Assembly: GCA_019313605.1 (NCBI GenBank) | Contig: JAFDAW010000205.1 | Coordinates: 1-5,280 of the forward strand | Length of the DNA stretch: 5,280 nucleotides | Reading direction: 5' to 3' | Source of the DNA: Deltaproteobacteria bacterium | Lineage (GTDB): Bacteria; Myxococcota_A; UBA9160; SMWR01 | Shown: positions 1-5,280 of the stretch, piece by piece | Layout: every line of letters begins with the position of its first letter | Position numbering within the stretch: position 1 is the first letter of the stretch | Program-made: the position numbers and the translations under genes | Notes under the pieces: model-generated | The model's database searches: none | Seen by the model: only the letters and a program-made list of their open reading frames with translations | What the model was told of the DNA's origin: nothing

Positions 1-236
1 AGCAGCGCCGTGTTGTTGGCCTCCGTGGCGCCCGCGGTGAACAGCACATCATCTGATTGGACGCCGATCAGCGAGGCGACCGATGCCCGCGCGCGGTCCA
101 CCGCGGCGCGAGCCGCACGGCCTTCCTCGTGCGCGCTCGACGGATTGCCGTGGACACCGCGCAAAATGCGGGTCATGGCTTCGACGACTTCGTCGCGAAG
201 CGGCGAAGTGGCGTTGTGATCGAGGTAGACGCGCAT
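1..236 (-). CDS. Cysteine desulfurase, NifS/IscS family (N-terminal fragment)
   Basis: This is the first 78 codons of a PLP-dependent cysteine desulfurase, which takes sulfur from L-cysteine (releasing alanine) for Fe-S clusters, thiolated tRNA or other sulfur acceptors. The fold-type I N-terminus is clear: YLDHNATSP at residues 4-12, GNPSSAH at 30-36, and FTAGATEANN at 66-75. In this family the Thr-Glu pair in the last motif lies near the cofactor phosphate. Family members are about 390 residues, so the catalytic lysine, the cofactor histidine and the active-site cysteine loop lie beyond the left edge and cannot be checked. The start is ATG at 236, with an AGGTGA ribosome site 4 nt upstream. 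It follows the yihY stop by 31 bp on the same strand. Whether it is the NifS, IscS or SufS type, and whether it serves Fe-S assembly or tRNA thiolation, cannot be told from this part. The family call is secure. Confidence 0.93.
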   Translation of the reverse strand, partial: MRVYLDHNATSPLRDEVVEAMTRILRGVHGNPSSAHEEGRAARAAVDRARASVASLIGVQSDDVLFTAGATEANNTAL

Positions 237-240
237 TGCT

Positions 241-246
241 TCACCT
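241..246 (-). promoter_or_regulatory. Ribosome binding site of the cysteine desulfurase gene
   Basis: AGGTGA on the minus strand ends 4 nt before the ATG at 236. It lies in the 31-bp gap after yihY and supports this start. The gap contains no inverted repeat or T-run that would indicate a terminator. Confidence 0.6.
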
Positions 247-267
247 GAGTTGGAAAGGGGTGCGACG

Positions 268-1611
268 CTAACCCTGAGCCGCTGGAGGGTCAAGCGAGGG
301 GATCTGGGCGAGCAATTCCGCGAGCGTCTGCGCGCCCTGCGCGTGGGTAACCGCCTCAGCGAGATCCCCGAGCAGGCGATCGACGACAATCGCGCCTGGG
401 TCTTCGTGGGCCGGTTCGCGTTCGCCGCGCAACGCGATCAGAACATCGATCACACGAATTCGAGACGAAGGTTGGCCCAACTGAAAGGCCTCATCGGCGG
501 CAGATTCACCCCGCCGCGACAAGATTCCCGCCGCCTCGAGTTGGCCGAGGATCTCGCGCACGGTGCGAATCGGAGTCTCGAGCCGCGCAGTCAGGCTGTC
601 AGCGGTTTCCGGTGGCGACGACTCGTCGAACGCGCGCGCAATCAGCAATGCGGCGCGCAGCCCGATCGCCTCCCGCTCGGCTGGACCCGCCGTGCAACCG
701 CGCACTTCCTGCCGGTAGGAGGCCAGGTTTTGATGGGCAAAAGCCAGCTCTGCGCCGAACAGCACGATCGCCCAGAACACGTAGATCCAGACCAGCAGCA
801 GCGGCAGTTGCGCAAACGCGCCAAAGAGCGCATTCGCGCGCGCGACACCGACGCTGAAACTGAGGTAGAAGTCTTGAGCGAAGAGAATCAGCATCGCCGA
901 CACCGCACCGCCCAAAGCCGCGGACAAGAACCGCACGGACGTATTCGGCAAGAACCAGAACATCAACGCCAGGGAGCCCGCCAGCGTAAACCACGGCAGG
1001 TGCCGCAGGCCCATCTCGTGAACTCCGGCGAACACTTCGTACTGGAGTAGGCGCTGTACAAGCCATTCGCTCTGTAGACCGGTGGCGAGCGAAAGCCCGG
1101 TAGCGACGAGCGGAACGACCACGAGGATCGCGAGATAATCGGGAAAACGCAGGCTCCAGTTTCGATGCTTCTTGACGCCCCAGATCGAGTTGAAGGCGCC
1201 CTCTACATTGCTCAACCCGAGTACCGTGAGAACGAACACGGCCGCGGCGCCAAATCCGCCCAACGCCTTGAAGTTCGCCGACTTGATCTGCGAAACGATG
1301 CTCTCCTGAAGCCCTGGCGCGCCGGCCGTGAGTTTCCCCACCAATCCATCCACGAAATCGCCTTCGATTCCGATTGCAGCAGCGATGGAAACCACGATCG
1401 CAAAAACCGGAATCAGCGATATCAGCGTGAAGTAGGTGAGCGCACTCGCGTGAAGCAAGAGGCGATCGCGAACGAACCCCTCGGCGGTCATGATTGTGAA
1501 TTGGAGCAGACTAACGGCGCGCGCGACGATCCAGTGTGAGGTCGGCACTTCCGACCACAGTCCCTCTTTGAGGAATCTGCGAACCTGCTCGGCTCCGCCC
1601 TGGACCTTCAC
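268..1611 (-). CDS. YihY/BrkB (UPF0761) family membrane protein with C-terminal winged-helix-like extension
   Basis: Predicted inner-membrane protein of 447 residues. The membrane core has about six hydrophobic segments, near residues 52-80, 119-138, 159-179, 207-222, 228-250 and 264-290. Family-like motifs are ALTYFTLISLIPVFAI (57-72), NSIWGVKKHR (141-150), FLPNTSVRFL (220-229) and the last helix around LLVWIYVFWAIVLFGAEL (272-289). The family was once called ribonuclease BN by mistake, and its molecular function is not settled. After the membrane part come about 150 soluble residues: a helical stretch (311-329), a winged-helix-like part (LETPIRTVREIL at 344-355, then AGILSRRG at 361-368), and an acidic helical tail. 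E. coli YihY, at about 290 residues, lacks this extension. I chose the GTG at 1611 because AGGAGG lies exactly 6 nt upstream and the codon overlaps the previous stop as GTGA. The frame is open to an ATG at 1662, which would add 17 residues but overlap the upstream gene by 55 bp. Family call firm; role of the extension inferred. Confidence 0.9.
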   Translation of the reverse strand: MKVQGGAEQVRRFLKEGLWSEVPTSHWIVARAVSLLQFTIMTAEGFVRDRLLLHASALTYFTLISLIPVFAIVVSIAAAIGIEGDFVDGLVGKLTAGAPGLQESIVSQIKSANFKALGGFGAAAVFVLTVLGLSNVEGAFNSIWGVKKHRNWSLRFPDYLAILVVVPLVATGLSLATGLQSEWLVQRLLQYEVFAGVHEMGLRHLPWFTLAGSLALMFWFLPNTSVRFLSAALGGAVSAMLILFAQDFYLSFSVGVARANALFGAFAQLPLLLVWIYVFWAIVLFGAELAFAHQNLASYRQEVRGCTAGPAEREAIGLRAALLIARAFDESSPPETADSLTARLETPIRTVREILGQLEAAGILSRRGESAADEAFQLGQPSSRIRVIDVLIALRGEREPAHEDPGAIVVDRLLGDLAEAVTHAQGAQTLAELLAQIPSLDPPAAQG

Positions 1612-2093
1612 ATCCACCCTCCTGCGCCCAGCCGGAAGTTTCGCACAGCTTCCGAGTGGCACTCCGGGAAGTCTACTGAACCCGACTCTCCAACACGCGG
1701 ATTCGCGGCCACCGCGGACCGCAGGATCTCGAGCGTCTTGGGACCGATCCCATGAACTCGCAGCAGGTCCTCGACGCGCTCAAAGGGTGCGCGTGCTCGC
1801 TCCTCCACGATCTGCTGCGCACGCACGCTACCGATCCGATCCAGGCTTTCGAATGTTCGCGCGTCCGCGCAATTCAGTTCGATCGGAAGGCCGAAGAGTC
1901 TGCGCGCGGGTCCGCGAATTTCTGCTGCGCGCAGCTGCGGGGCTTCGCAACGAACGGCCGCCGTATGCTGCGCGACGTCCGCCGATTCGGTCGGATTGAG
2001 ACACTCTTCCCATTCAGGAGTGGGAACGGGAACTGCCAGCGCAAAGAGTGCAGCGCTCAGCGCGAATCCCGCCAGAGCCTGTCGCTGCTCCAT
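1608..2093 (-). CDS. ComEA-like helix-hairpin-helix protein with N-terminal membrane anchor or signal
   Basis: Small protein of 161 residues. Residues 7-22 are hydrophobic and alanine-rich with a basic residue before them, fitting a signal peptide or membrane anchor. Residues 71-127 match the tandem helix-hairpin-helix domain of ComEA: IELNCADARTFESL, then a first hairpin (DRIGSVRAQQIV), then FERVEDLLRVHGIGPKTLEI. ComEA proteins bind double-stranded DNA non-specifically outside the cytoplasmic membrane during natural transformation. The first hairpin is altered (LDRIGS where the family usually has LPGIGP); the second is canonical. The linker (23-70) and the tail (128-161) are unlike anything I recognise. 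There are four cysteines, at 31, 49, 74 and 145. The start is ATG at 2093 with GAAGG 7 nt upstream, 26 bp after lysC. The stop overlaps the start of yihY. No other competence gene is visible, so a DNA-uptake role is inferred from the domain only. A general DNA-binding or unrelated HhH role is possible. Confidence 0.85.
   Translation of the reverse strand: MEQRQALAGFALSAALFALAVPVPTPEWEECLNPTESADVAQHTAAVRCEAPQLRAAEIRGPARRLFGLPIELNCADARTFESLDRIGSVRAQQIVEERARAPFERVEDLLRVHGIGPKTLEILRSAVAANPRVGESGSVDFPECHSEAVRNFRLGAGGWM
1618..1623 (-). promoter_or_regulatory. Ribosome binding site that decides the yihY start
   Basis: AGGAGG, the strongest Shine-Dalgarno match near this junction, lies inside the last codons of the ComEA-like gene. 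It directly abuts a GTG at 1617 (spacing zero, not workable) and stands 6 nt before a second in-frame GTG at 1611. It therefore supports 1611 as the real start and suggests translational coupling with the upstream gene. Confidence 0.7.
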
Positions 2094-2100
2094 CTGGAAG

Positions 2101-2105
2101 CCTTC
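2101..2105 (-). promoter_or_regulatory. Ribosome binding site of the ComEA-like gene
   Basis: GAAGG on the minus strand ends 7 nt before the ATG at 2093, in the 26-bp gap after lysC. The gap is too short for an independent promoter of normal size, although one could lie inside the end of lysC. Confidence 0.5.
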
Positions 2106-2119
2106 ACGGGGGTGAGTGA

Positions 2120-2620
2120 TCAGCTTTCCGGCACTGGCTCGGTGGCGCCGTCACCGACGAAGGCGTCGTGAAGCGCTCTCACGGCAAGCTCCGCGTATTT
2201 TTCATCGATGAGCACCGAGACCTTGATTTCACTGGTCGTGATCAGCTGGATGTTGATCCCCTCGTTGGCCAGCACCTGGAACATCTTCGACGCGACACCC
2301 GAGTGATCCTTCATCCCGAGTCCGACGATCGAAACCTTGGCGATGTTCTCGTCTCCCTCGACCGCAGCTGCCCCGATCTCGGTCGCAAGGCGTTGCGCGA
2401 TCTCAATCGCCTGCGCGTAGGAGGCCTTCTCGACGGTGAATGTCAGGTCGGTCGTACCGTCCTGGGAGAGATTCTGGACGATCATGTCCACGACGATTCC
2501 TGCGCCGGAAATCGGTGAAAAAATCTTTGCCGCGATGCCGGGTTGGTCCTTCACGCCGCGCACCCGGATCTTCGCCTCTTTGCGGTTGTAGGTCACGCCC
2601 GAAACGAGCAACTGCTCCAT
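2120..2620 (-). CDS. Probable internally initiated aspartokinase beta (regulatory) subunit
   Basis: In-frame internal translation from ATG at 2620 (Met248 of the full protein) would give a 166-residue product containing only the two ACT domains. An AGGAGG at 2626-2631 lies 5 nt before this ATG, a better ribosome site than that of the full-length GTG start. Bacillus subtilis aspartokinase II and the Corynebacterium/Mycobacterium enzymes are known alpha2-beta2 complexes whose beta subunit is made this way, from a start at about this place and of about this size. The same arrangement is therefore inferred here. Caution: the purine-rich site also encodes a Glu-rich stretch (SEEEVMEQ, 243-250), so it could be coincidence. 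Confidence 0.5.
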   Translation of the reverse strand: MEQLLVSGVTYNRKEAKIRVRGVKDQPGIAAKIFSPISGAGIVVDMIVQNLSQDGTTDLTFTVEKASYAQAIEIAQRLATEIGAAAVEGDENIAKVSIVGLGMKDHSGVASKMFQVLANEGINIQLITTSEIKVSVLIDEKYAELAVRALHDAFVGDGATEPVPES

Positions 2621-3361
2621 CACTTCCTCCTCGCTCACCACCCAGGTTCCTTCTGCATCATCGAAAGACGAGCGAACGTGGAGCGGCACGCCATAACGCA
2701 TTGCAAATCCGGCGGATCGTATCTGCAGGACCTTTGCACCGAGGCTCGATAGCTCGAGCATCTCATCGTACGAAATCCGATCGAGCTTGCGCGCACTGGG
2801 CACCAGATTCGGATCCGCGGTGTAGATCCCCGCGACGTCGGTGTAGATCTCACACGAATCTGCCTCGAGTGCCGCTGCCACCGCGACCGCCGTGGTATCC
2901 GAACCTCCGCGGCCGAGCGTGGTGATGTTTCCCCCGTCGTCGAAACCCTGAAAACCCGCGATCACCGCGACGACACCCGCATCGAGCACCTGGCGGAGGT
3001 TCGCAGTATCGATGCTCTCGATGCGCGCCCGCAGATGTGCGGCGTCGGTCCGGATCCCCGCCTGGCGACCGTTGAAGCTCTGCGCCGGTTGTCCGAGTTG
3101 CGAGATTGTCATCGCCAGCAGCGCGATCGTCTTTTGTTCTCCGGTCGAGAGCAACGCGTCGTATTCGCGCGCCAACGGCGTGTCGCCGCCAGCACCGTGC
3201 GCGAGGGCGACGAGCTCATCAGTCTCACCCGCCATTGCGGAGACCACCACAGCCACTTGATGGCCCGCCTTCACAGTCTTGATGACCCTGCGCGCGACGT
3301 TCTGGATTCGGTCCAGGTCGCCGACGCTGGTGCCTCCATATTTTTGAACGATCAGTCCCAC
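2120..3361 (-). CDS. lysC: Aspartate kinase (aspartokinase), lysine/threonine-regulated type
   Basis: Cytoplasmic enzyme that phosphorylates L-aspartate with ATP, the first step towards lysine (and diaminopimelate), threonine, methionine and isoleucine. The 413 residues match the usual monofunctional length of about 405-415. The N-terminal amino-acid-kinase domain carries KYGGTSVG (7-14), STGEQ (72-76), FNGRQAGIRT (96-105), GFQG (136-139), TTLGRGGSDTTA (147-158) and IYTDVAGIYTADP (172-184). Two ACT domains follow: one near 262-330 containing GVKDQPGIAAKIF, and one near 340-402 containing GMKDHSGVASKMF and EGINIQLITTSEIKVSVLI. In this class the ACT domains bind the inhibitors lysine and/or threonine. 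No homoserine dehydrogenase is fused. The start is GTG at 3361, two bases after the tsaE stop, with AAGGA 9 nt upstream and the family N-terminus following at once. The frame is open to 3565, but those codons only run antiparallel-free through tsaE and have no aspartokinase similarity. The symbol lysC is used in the monofunctional sense; ask is equally usual. Confidence 0.97.
   Translation of the reverse strand: MGLIVQKYGGTSVGDLDRIQNVARRVIKTVKAGHQVAVVVSAMAGETDELVALAHGAGGDTPLAREYDALLSTGEQKTIALLAMTISQLGQPAQSFNGRQAGIRTDAAHLRARIESIDTANLRQVLDAGVVAVIAGFQGFDDGGNITTLGRGGSDTTAVAVAAALEADSCEIYTDVAGIYTADPNLVPSARKLDRISYDEMLELSSLGAKVLQIRSAGFAMRYGVPLHVRSSFDDAEGTWVVSEEEVMEQLLVSGVTYNRKEAKIRVRGVKDQPGIAAKIFSPISGAGIVVDMIVQNLSQDGTTDLTFTVEKASYAQAIEIAQRLATEIGAAAVEGDENIAKVSIVGLGMKDHSGVASKMFQVLANEGINIQLITTSEIKVSVLIDEKYAELAVRALHDAFVGDGATEPVPES
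2626..2631 (-). promoter_or_regulatory. Internal Shine-Dalgarno inside lysC
   Basis: AGGAGG, 5 nt before the in-frame ATG codon for Met248, between the kinase domain and the first ACT domain. It is a full match to the anti-Shine-Dalgarno core with near-optimal spacing, and is the basis for proposing a separate beta subunit. Confidence 0.55.
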
Positions 3362-3363
3362 CG

Positions 3364-3888
3364 TTACCCGTCCTTCTCTTCCGGCAGCTCCGGCTGCCGG
3401 CCGATTTCGCCCACCAGTTTGCTCCCCCACTCTGCCAATGCCCGGGCAGCAGTGGGCCCAGAGGCTACCGCGTCCAGCCGCCGGTGGGTGGGCGTTTCGT
3501 CGGGGCGAGAAATTTGAATTTCGATCCGGTCCGCGGGAAGCGCATCTCGGAAGCGCTCGCCCCATTCGATCAGGATAATCGTACCCGTCACCAGCAGATC
3601 GAGAAAGCCCGCACTCTCGAGTTCAGCCGCACTTTCGAGTCGATAACCGTCCAGGTGGGCCAAGCGGCGCCCATCCGCAAGATCGTATTCAGAACAAATC
3701 GCGAAGGTCGGGCTGGTGACCGCTTCGGGATCCACCCCGAGGCCTTCGGCAAGCCCCTTCGCAAACAGAGTCTTGCCTGCTCCCAACGGGCCGCTCAAAA
3801 CCAACAGGAGTCCATCGCCTGGCAGCGACGCAGCCAGCAGACCCGCAGCGGCCTGGGTGGCGTCAGGGCTCCGGGAATGAAATCGCAA
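3364..3888 (-). CDS. tsaE: tRNA threonylcarbamoyladenosine biosynthesis ATPase TsaE (YjeE)
   Basis: Cytoplasmic P-loop ATPase that works with TsaB and TsaD (and TsaC/Sua5, which supplies threonylcarbamoyl-AMP) to place t6A at position 37 of ANN-decoding tRNAs. The 174 residues show the family pattern: HSRSPDATQAAAGLLA at the N-terminus, Walker A GPLGAGKT (33-40), TSPTF (58-62), HLDGYRL (78-84, family pattern HxDxYRL) and LIEWGER (106-112). The tail from about residue 128 is variable and slightly longer than in E. coli YjeE (about 153 residues). The start is TTG at 3888, chosen because the family N-terminus begins right there and no in-frame ATG or GTG lies close by. There is no convincing ribosome site, and the gene overlaps the end of nnr by 26 bp, so translation is probably coupled to nnr. 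The exact start is less certain than the identity. The stop is 2 nt before the lysC start. Confidence 0.95.
   Translation of the reverse strand: MRFHSRSPDATQAAAGLLAASLPGDGLLLVLSGPLGAGKTLFAKGLAEGLGVDPEAVTSPTFAICSEYDLADGRRLAHLDGYRLESAAELESAGFLDLLVTGTIILIEWGERFRDALPADRIEIQISRPDETPTHRRLDAVASGPTAARALAEWGSKLVGEIGRQPELPEEKDG
3371..3375 (-). promoter_or_regulatory. Ribosome binding site of lysC
   Basis: AAGGA within the last codons of tsaE, 9 nt before the lysC GTG at 3361. It supports that start over any further upstream in the open frame and implies coupled translation of tsaE and lysC. Confidence 0.55.
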
Positions 3889-5280
3889 GGCCGACCCGGA
3901 AATCGCTGTAGATCGCAGTGGCCGAATCCGCGCGCAATTCGGCTGTCGCAGCCGGAACCTCGAGCGCGATTTCGCCCGCGAGATGGCCCACCGCGCCGGC
4001 TCGCTCCACGAGCCGATCGGCGGCAGCGCCGTGGACGAACACCGCCAGCGCCGTCGCCTCGAAGGCGTCGAGTCCCTGCGCGAGCAGACCTGTCACCATT
4101 CCGAGCAGCACGTCTCCTGTGCCGCCCGTTGCGAGCGCAGGCCCACCGGTCGGGTTGATCGCAATCCGCCCGTCGGGTGCCGCGATGACGCTGGCGGCTC
4201 CCTTGAGTGCGACGACCGAATCGAATCGCGTTGCGAGTTCGCGTGCAGCCGCTGGGCGATCGCGATTGATCTCGCGGGTCTCGACCCCGAGCAACCTCGC
4301 GGCCTCGCCCGGATGCGGGGTCAAGACGGTCGGCGCCTCGCGTTCGCGCAGCCAATCGGGTTCCCGCGCAAATGGAACCAGGCCATCCGCGTCGACCACC
4401 AGCGGAAGCTCCAGACGTTTGGCGAGCGAAAGAACCAGCGCCTGGGTTTCCTCGCTGCTCCCGATCCCCGGCCCGAGCCCCAACACGTCTCGCGTCGAGG
4501 CCAATGCGAGGATCGACTCGGCGGCACTCGACGCGAATGCCCGCTCGGGAGTGTCCGCAACGGGCGCCGTCATGGCTTCCGTACACTTGATTTCGAGGAT
4601 GTCATTGAGGCCAGCCGGACAGGCGATGGTCACCAATCCAACTCCTGCGCGCGCGGCCCCTTCGGCTGCAAGTGCAGCCGCACCCGTCTTGCCTTCGGAT
4701 CCCGCGACAATCAACGCGTGGCCGAAGCTTCCCTTGTGGCCTGCGGCGGGTCGCGCCGGTAACCGCGAACCCGCATACGCACGCGTCCAGAGTTCCGCGC
4801 GTGGCAATCGGTTCGGCACCGGGTCTCCGATCCCGATGTTCGCGACCGAAATCCGCCCCGCTGCGCTGCGCCCCGGCTCCAATGTGAGACCGAGCTTGGG
4901 CAAGGCGAGCGCCACGGTGACGTCTGCTTCGATGCAGGCACCGAGCATCGCACCCGTATCGGCACAGAGGCCTGAGGGCAAATCCACGGCAACCACCTGC
5001 ACCGCGCCATGCGCTTCGGCTCGGCACGCATTGATGCGACGGATCCACTCTGCCTCGACGCCTTCCACGTCGCGAGACAAGCCCGTGCCAAAGATCGCGT
5101 CGACCACGACTCCGCGAGCGGGCGGGCGCCATTCGTGGTCTGCGAGCGGCACACCAACCTGACAGGCCCGTTCGAGATTGATTGCGGCATCCCCACTCAG
5201 GTTGCCGGCTTCGCCGAGCAGGATGACGCGAACGTCGACGTTCTCCCCATGCAGGCGTCGGGCCGCAACCAGGCCATCGC
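3863..5280 (-). CDS. nnr: Bifunctional NAD(P)HX epimerase / ADP-dependent NAD(P)HX dehydratase (5' end missing)
   Basis: Metabolite-repair enzyme. The N-terminal NnrE domain interconverts S- and R-NAD(P)HX, and the C-terminal NnrD domain dehydrates the S form back to NAD(P)H using ADP (ATP in eukaryotes). The frame is open through the right edge; 471 residues are visible, so a start at GTG 5152 would be false because clear epimerase sequence continues upstream of it. The visible part opens with DGLVAARRLHG, the end of the (N)NGGDGxVAAR motif. It continues with DAIFGTGLSRDVEG (visible residues 60-73), VDLPSGL (98-104) and ALPKLGL (125-131). NnrD begins near 178 with GHKGSFGHALIVAGS, then LGLGPGIG (266-273), VVDADGL (294-300), LTPHPGEAARLLG (319-331), ALKG (357-360) and NPTGGPALATGGTGDVLLG (375-393), where the GTGD aspartate is the expected catalytic residue. 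About 50-70 N-terminal residues are missing. It overlaps tsaE by 26 bp, a frequent bacterial pairing. Confidence 0.96.
   Translation of the reverse strand, partial: DGLVAARRLHGENVDVRVILLGEAGNLSGDAAINLERACQVGVPLADHEWRPPARGVVVDAIFGTGLSRDVEGVEAEWIRRINACRAEAHGAVQVVAVDLPSGLCADTGAMLGACIEADVTVALALPKLGLTLEPGRSAAGRISVANIGIGDPVPNRLPRAELWTRAYAGSRLPARPAAGHKGSFGHALIVAGSEGKTGAAALAAEGAARAGVGLVTIACPAGLNDILEIKCTEAMTAPVADTPERAFASSAAESILALASTRDVLGLGPGIGSSEETQALVLSLAKRLELPLVVDADGLVPFAREPDWLREREAPTVLTPHPGEAARLLGVETREINRDRPAAARELATRFDSVVALKGAASVIAAPDGRIAINPTGGPALATGGTGDVLLGMVTGLLAQGLDAFEATALAVFVHGAAADRLVERAGAVGHLAGEIALEVPAATAELRADSATAIYSDFRVGLAISFPEP

Noticed and set aside
250..1050. Open frame of 266 codons on the plus strand opposite yihY
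   Set aside because: The product is Arg/Gln-rich and low in complexity and lies wholly antisense to the conserved YihY gene; it is best explained as a shadow frame.
2094..2110. Short inverted repeat GAAG-C-CTTC in the lysC to ComEA-like gap as a terminator
   Set aside because: A 4-bp stem with a one-base loop cannot form a stable hairpin and no T-run follows on the minus strand.
3362..3565. Upstream extension of the aspartokinase frame
   Set aside because: The frame stays open through the end of tsaE, but the 68 extra residues do not resemble aspartokinase. The GTG at 3361 has a ribosome site and gives the normal N-terminus.
3795..4586. Open frame of 263 codons on the minus strand within nnr
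   Set aside because: Arg/Gly-rich out-of-frame reading of the NnrD coding region with no domain.
3918..5162. Open frame of 414 codons on the plus strand opposite nnr
   Set aside because: It runs fully antisense to a gene with clear nnr motifs. Its translation is rich in Ser, Ala, Arg and Pro with no recognisable domain, as expected from the complement of GC-rich coding DNA.
5153..5280. Possible intergenic region or promoter upstream of nnr
   Set aside because: The same frame reads through to the window edge and encodes the end of the NnrE GGDG motif and the following strand, so it is coding sequence.

Overview
The window is a compact, GC-rich bacterial stretch in which all six genes lie on the minus strand, so transcription runs from position 5280 towards position 1. 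There are almost no intergenic gaps. In reading order the genes are: the 3' part of a bifunctional NAD(P)HX epimerase/dehydratase (nnr), the tRNA t6A-synthesis ATPase tsaE, a lysine/threonine-pathway aspartate kinase (lysC type), a small ComEA-like helix-hairpin-helix protein with an N-terminal hydrophobic anchor, a YihY/BrkB-family membrane protein with a soluble C-terminal extension, and the N-terminus of a NifS/IscS-type cysteine desulfurase cut by the left edge.

Right half (3359-5280): nnr and tsaE overlap by 26 bp, and lysC starts two bases after the tsaE stop. An nnr-tsaE pair is common in bacteria. From memory, followed by aspartate kinase it resembles the order in Geobacter-type deltaproteobacteria. 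With the high GC and the GTG/TTG starts, this weakly suggests a deltaproteobacterial-type lineage (Desulfobacterota, Myxococcota or a relative). The phylum cannot be fixed from this window.

Left half (1-2120): after 26 bp come the ComEA-like gene and yihY, which share a GTGA stop/start overlap, and then after 31 bp the cysteine desulfurase. I see no terminator or promoter between any of the genes, and the spacing fits one long transcript or a tightly packed same-strand cluster. The genes do not form one pathway: metabolite repair (nnr), tRNA modification (tsaE), amino-acid biosynthesis (lysC), probable DNA binding at the envelope (ComEA-like), a membrane protein of unknown function (yihY) and sulfur mobilisation (desulfurase).

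No mobile element, CRISPR array, RNA gene or clearly new system was found. The most notable detail is an in-frame ATG with a strong Shine-Dalgarno sequence inside lysC. It sits where other bacteria start a separate regulatory beta subunit of aspartate kinase. No gene-free stretch exceeds 31 bp.
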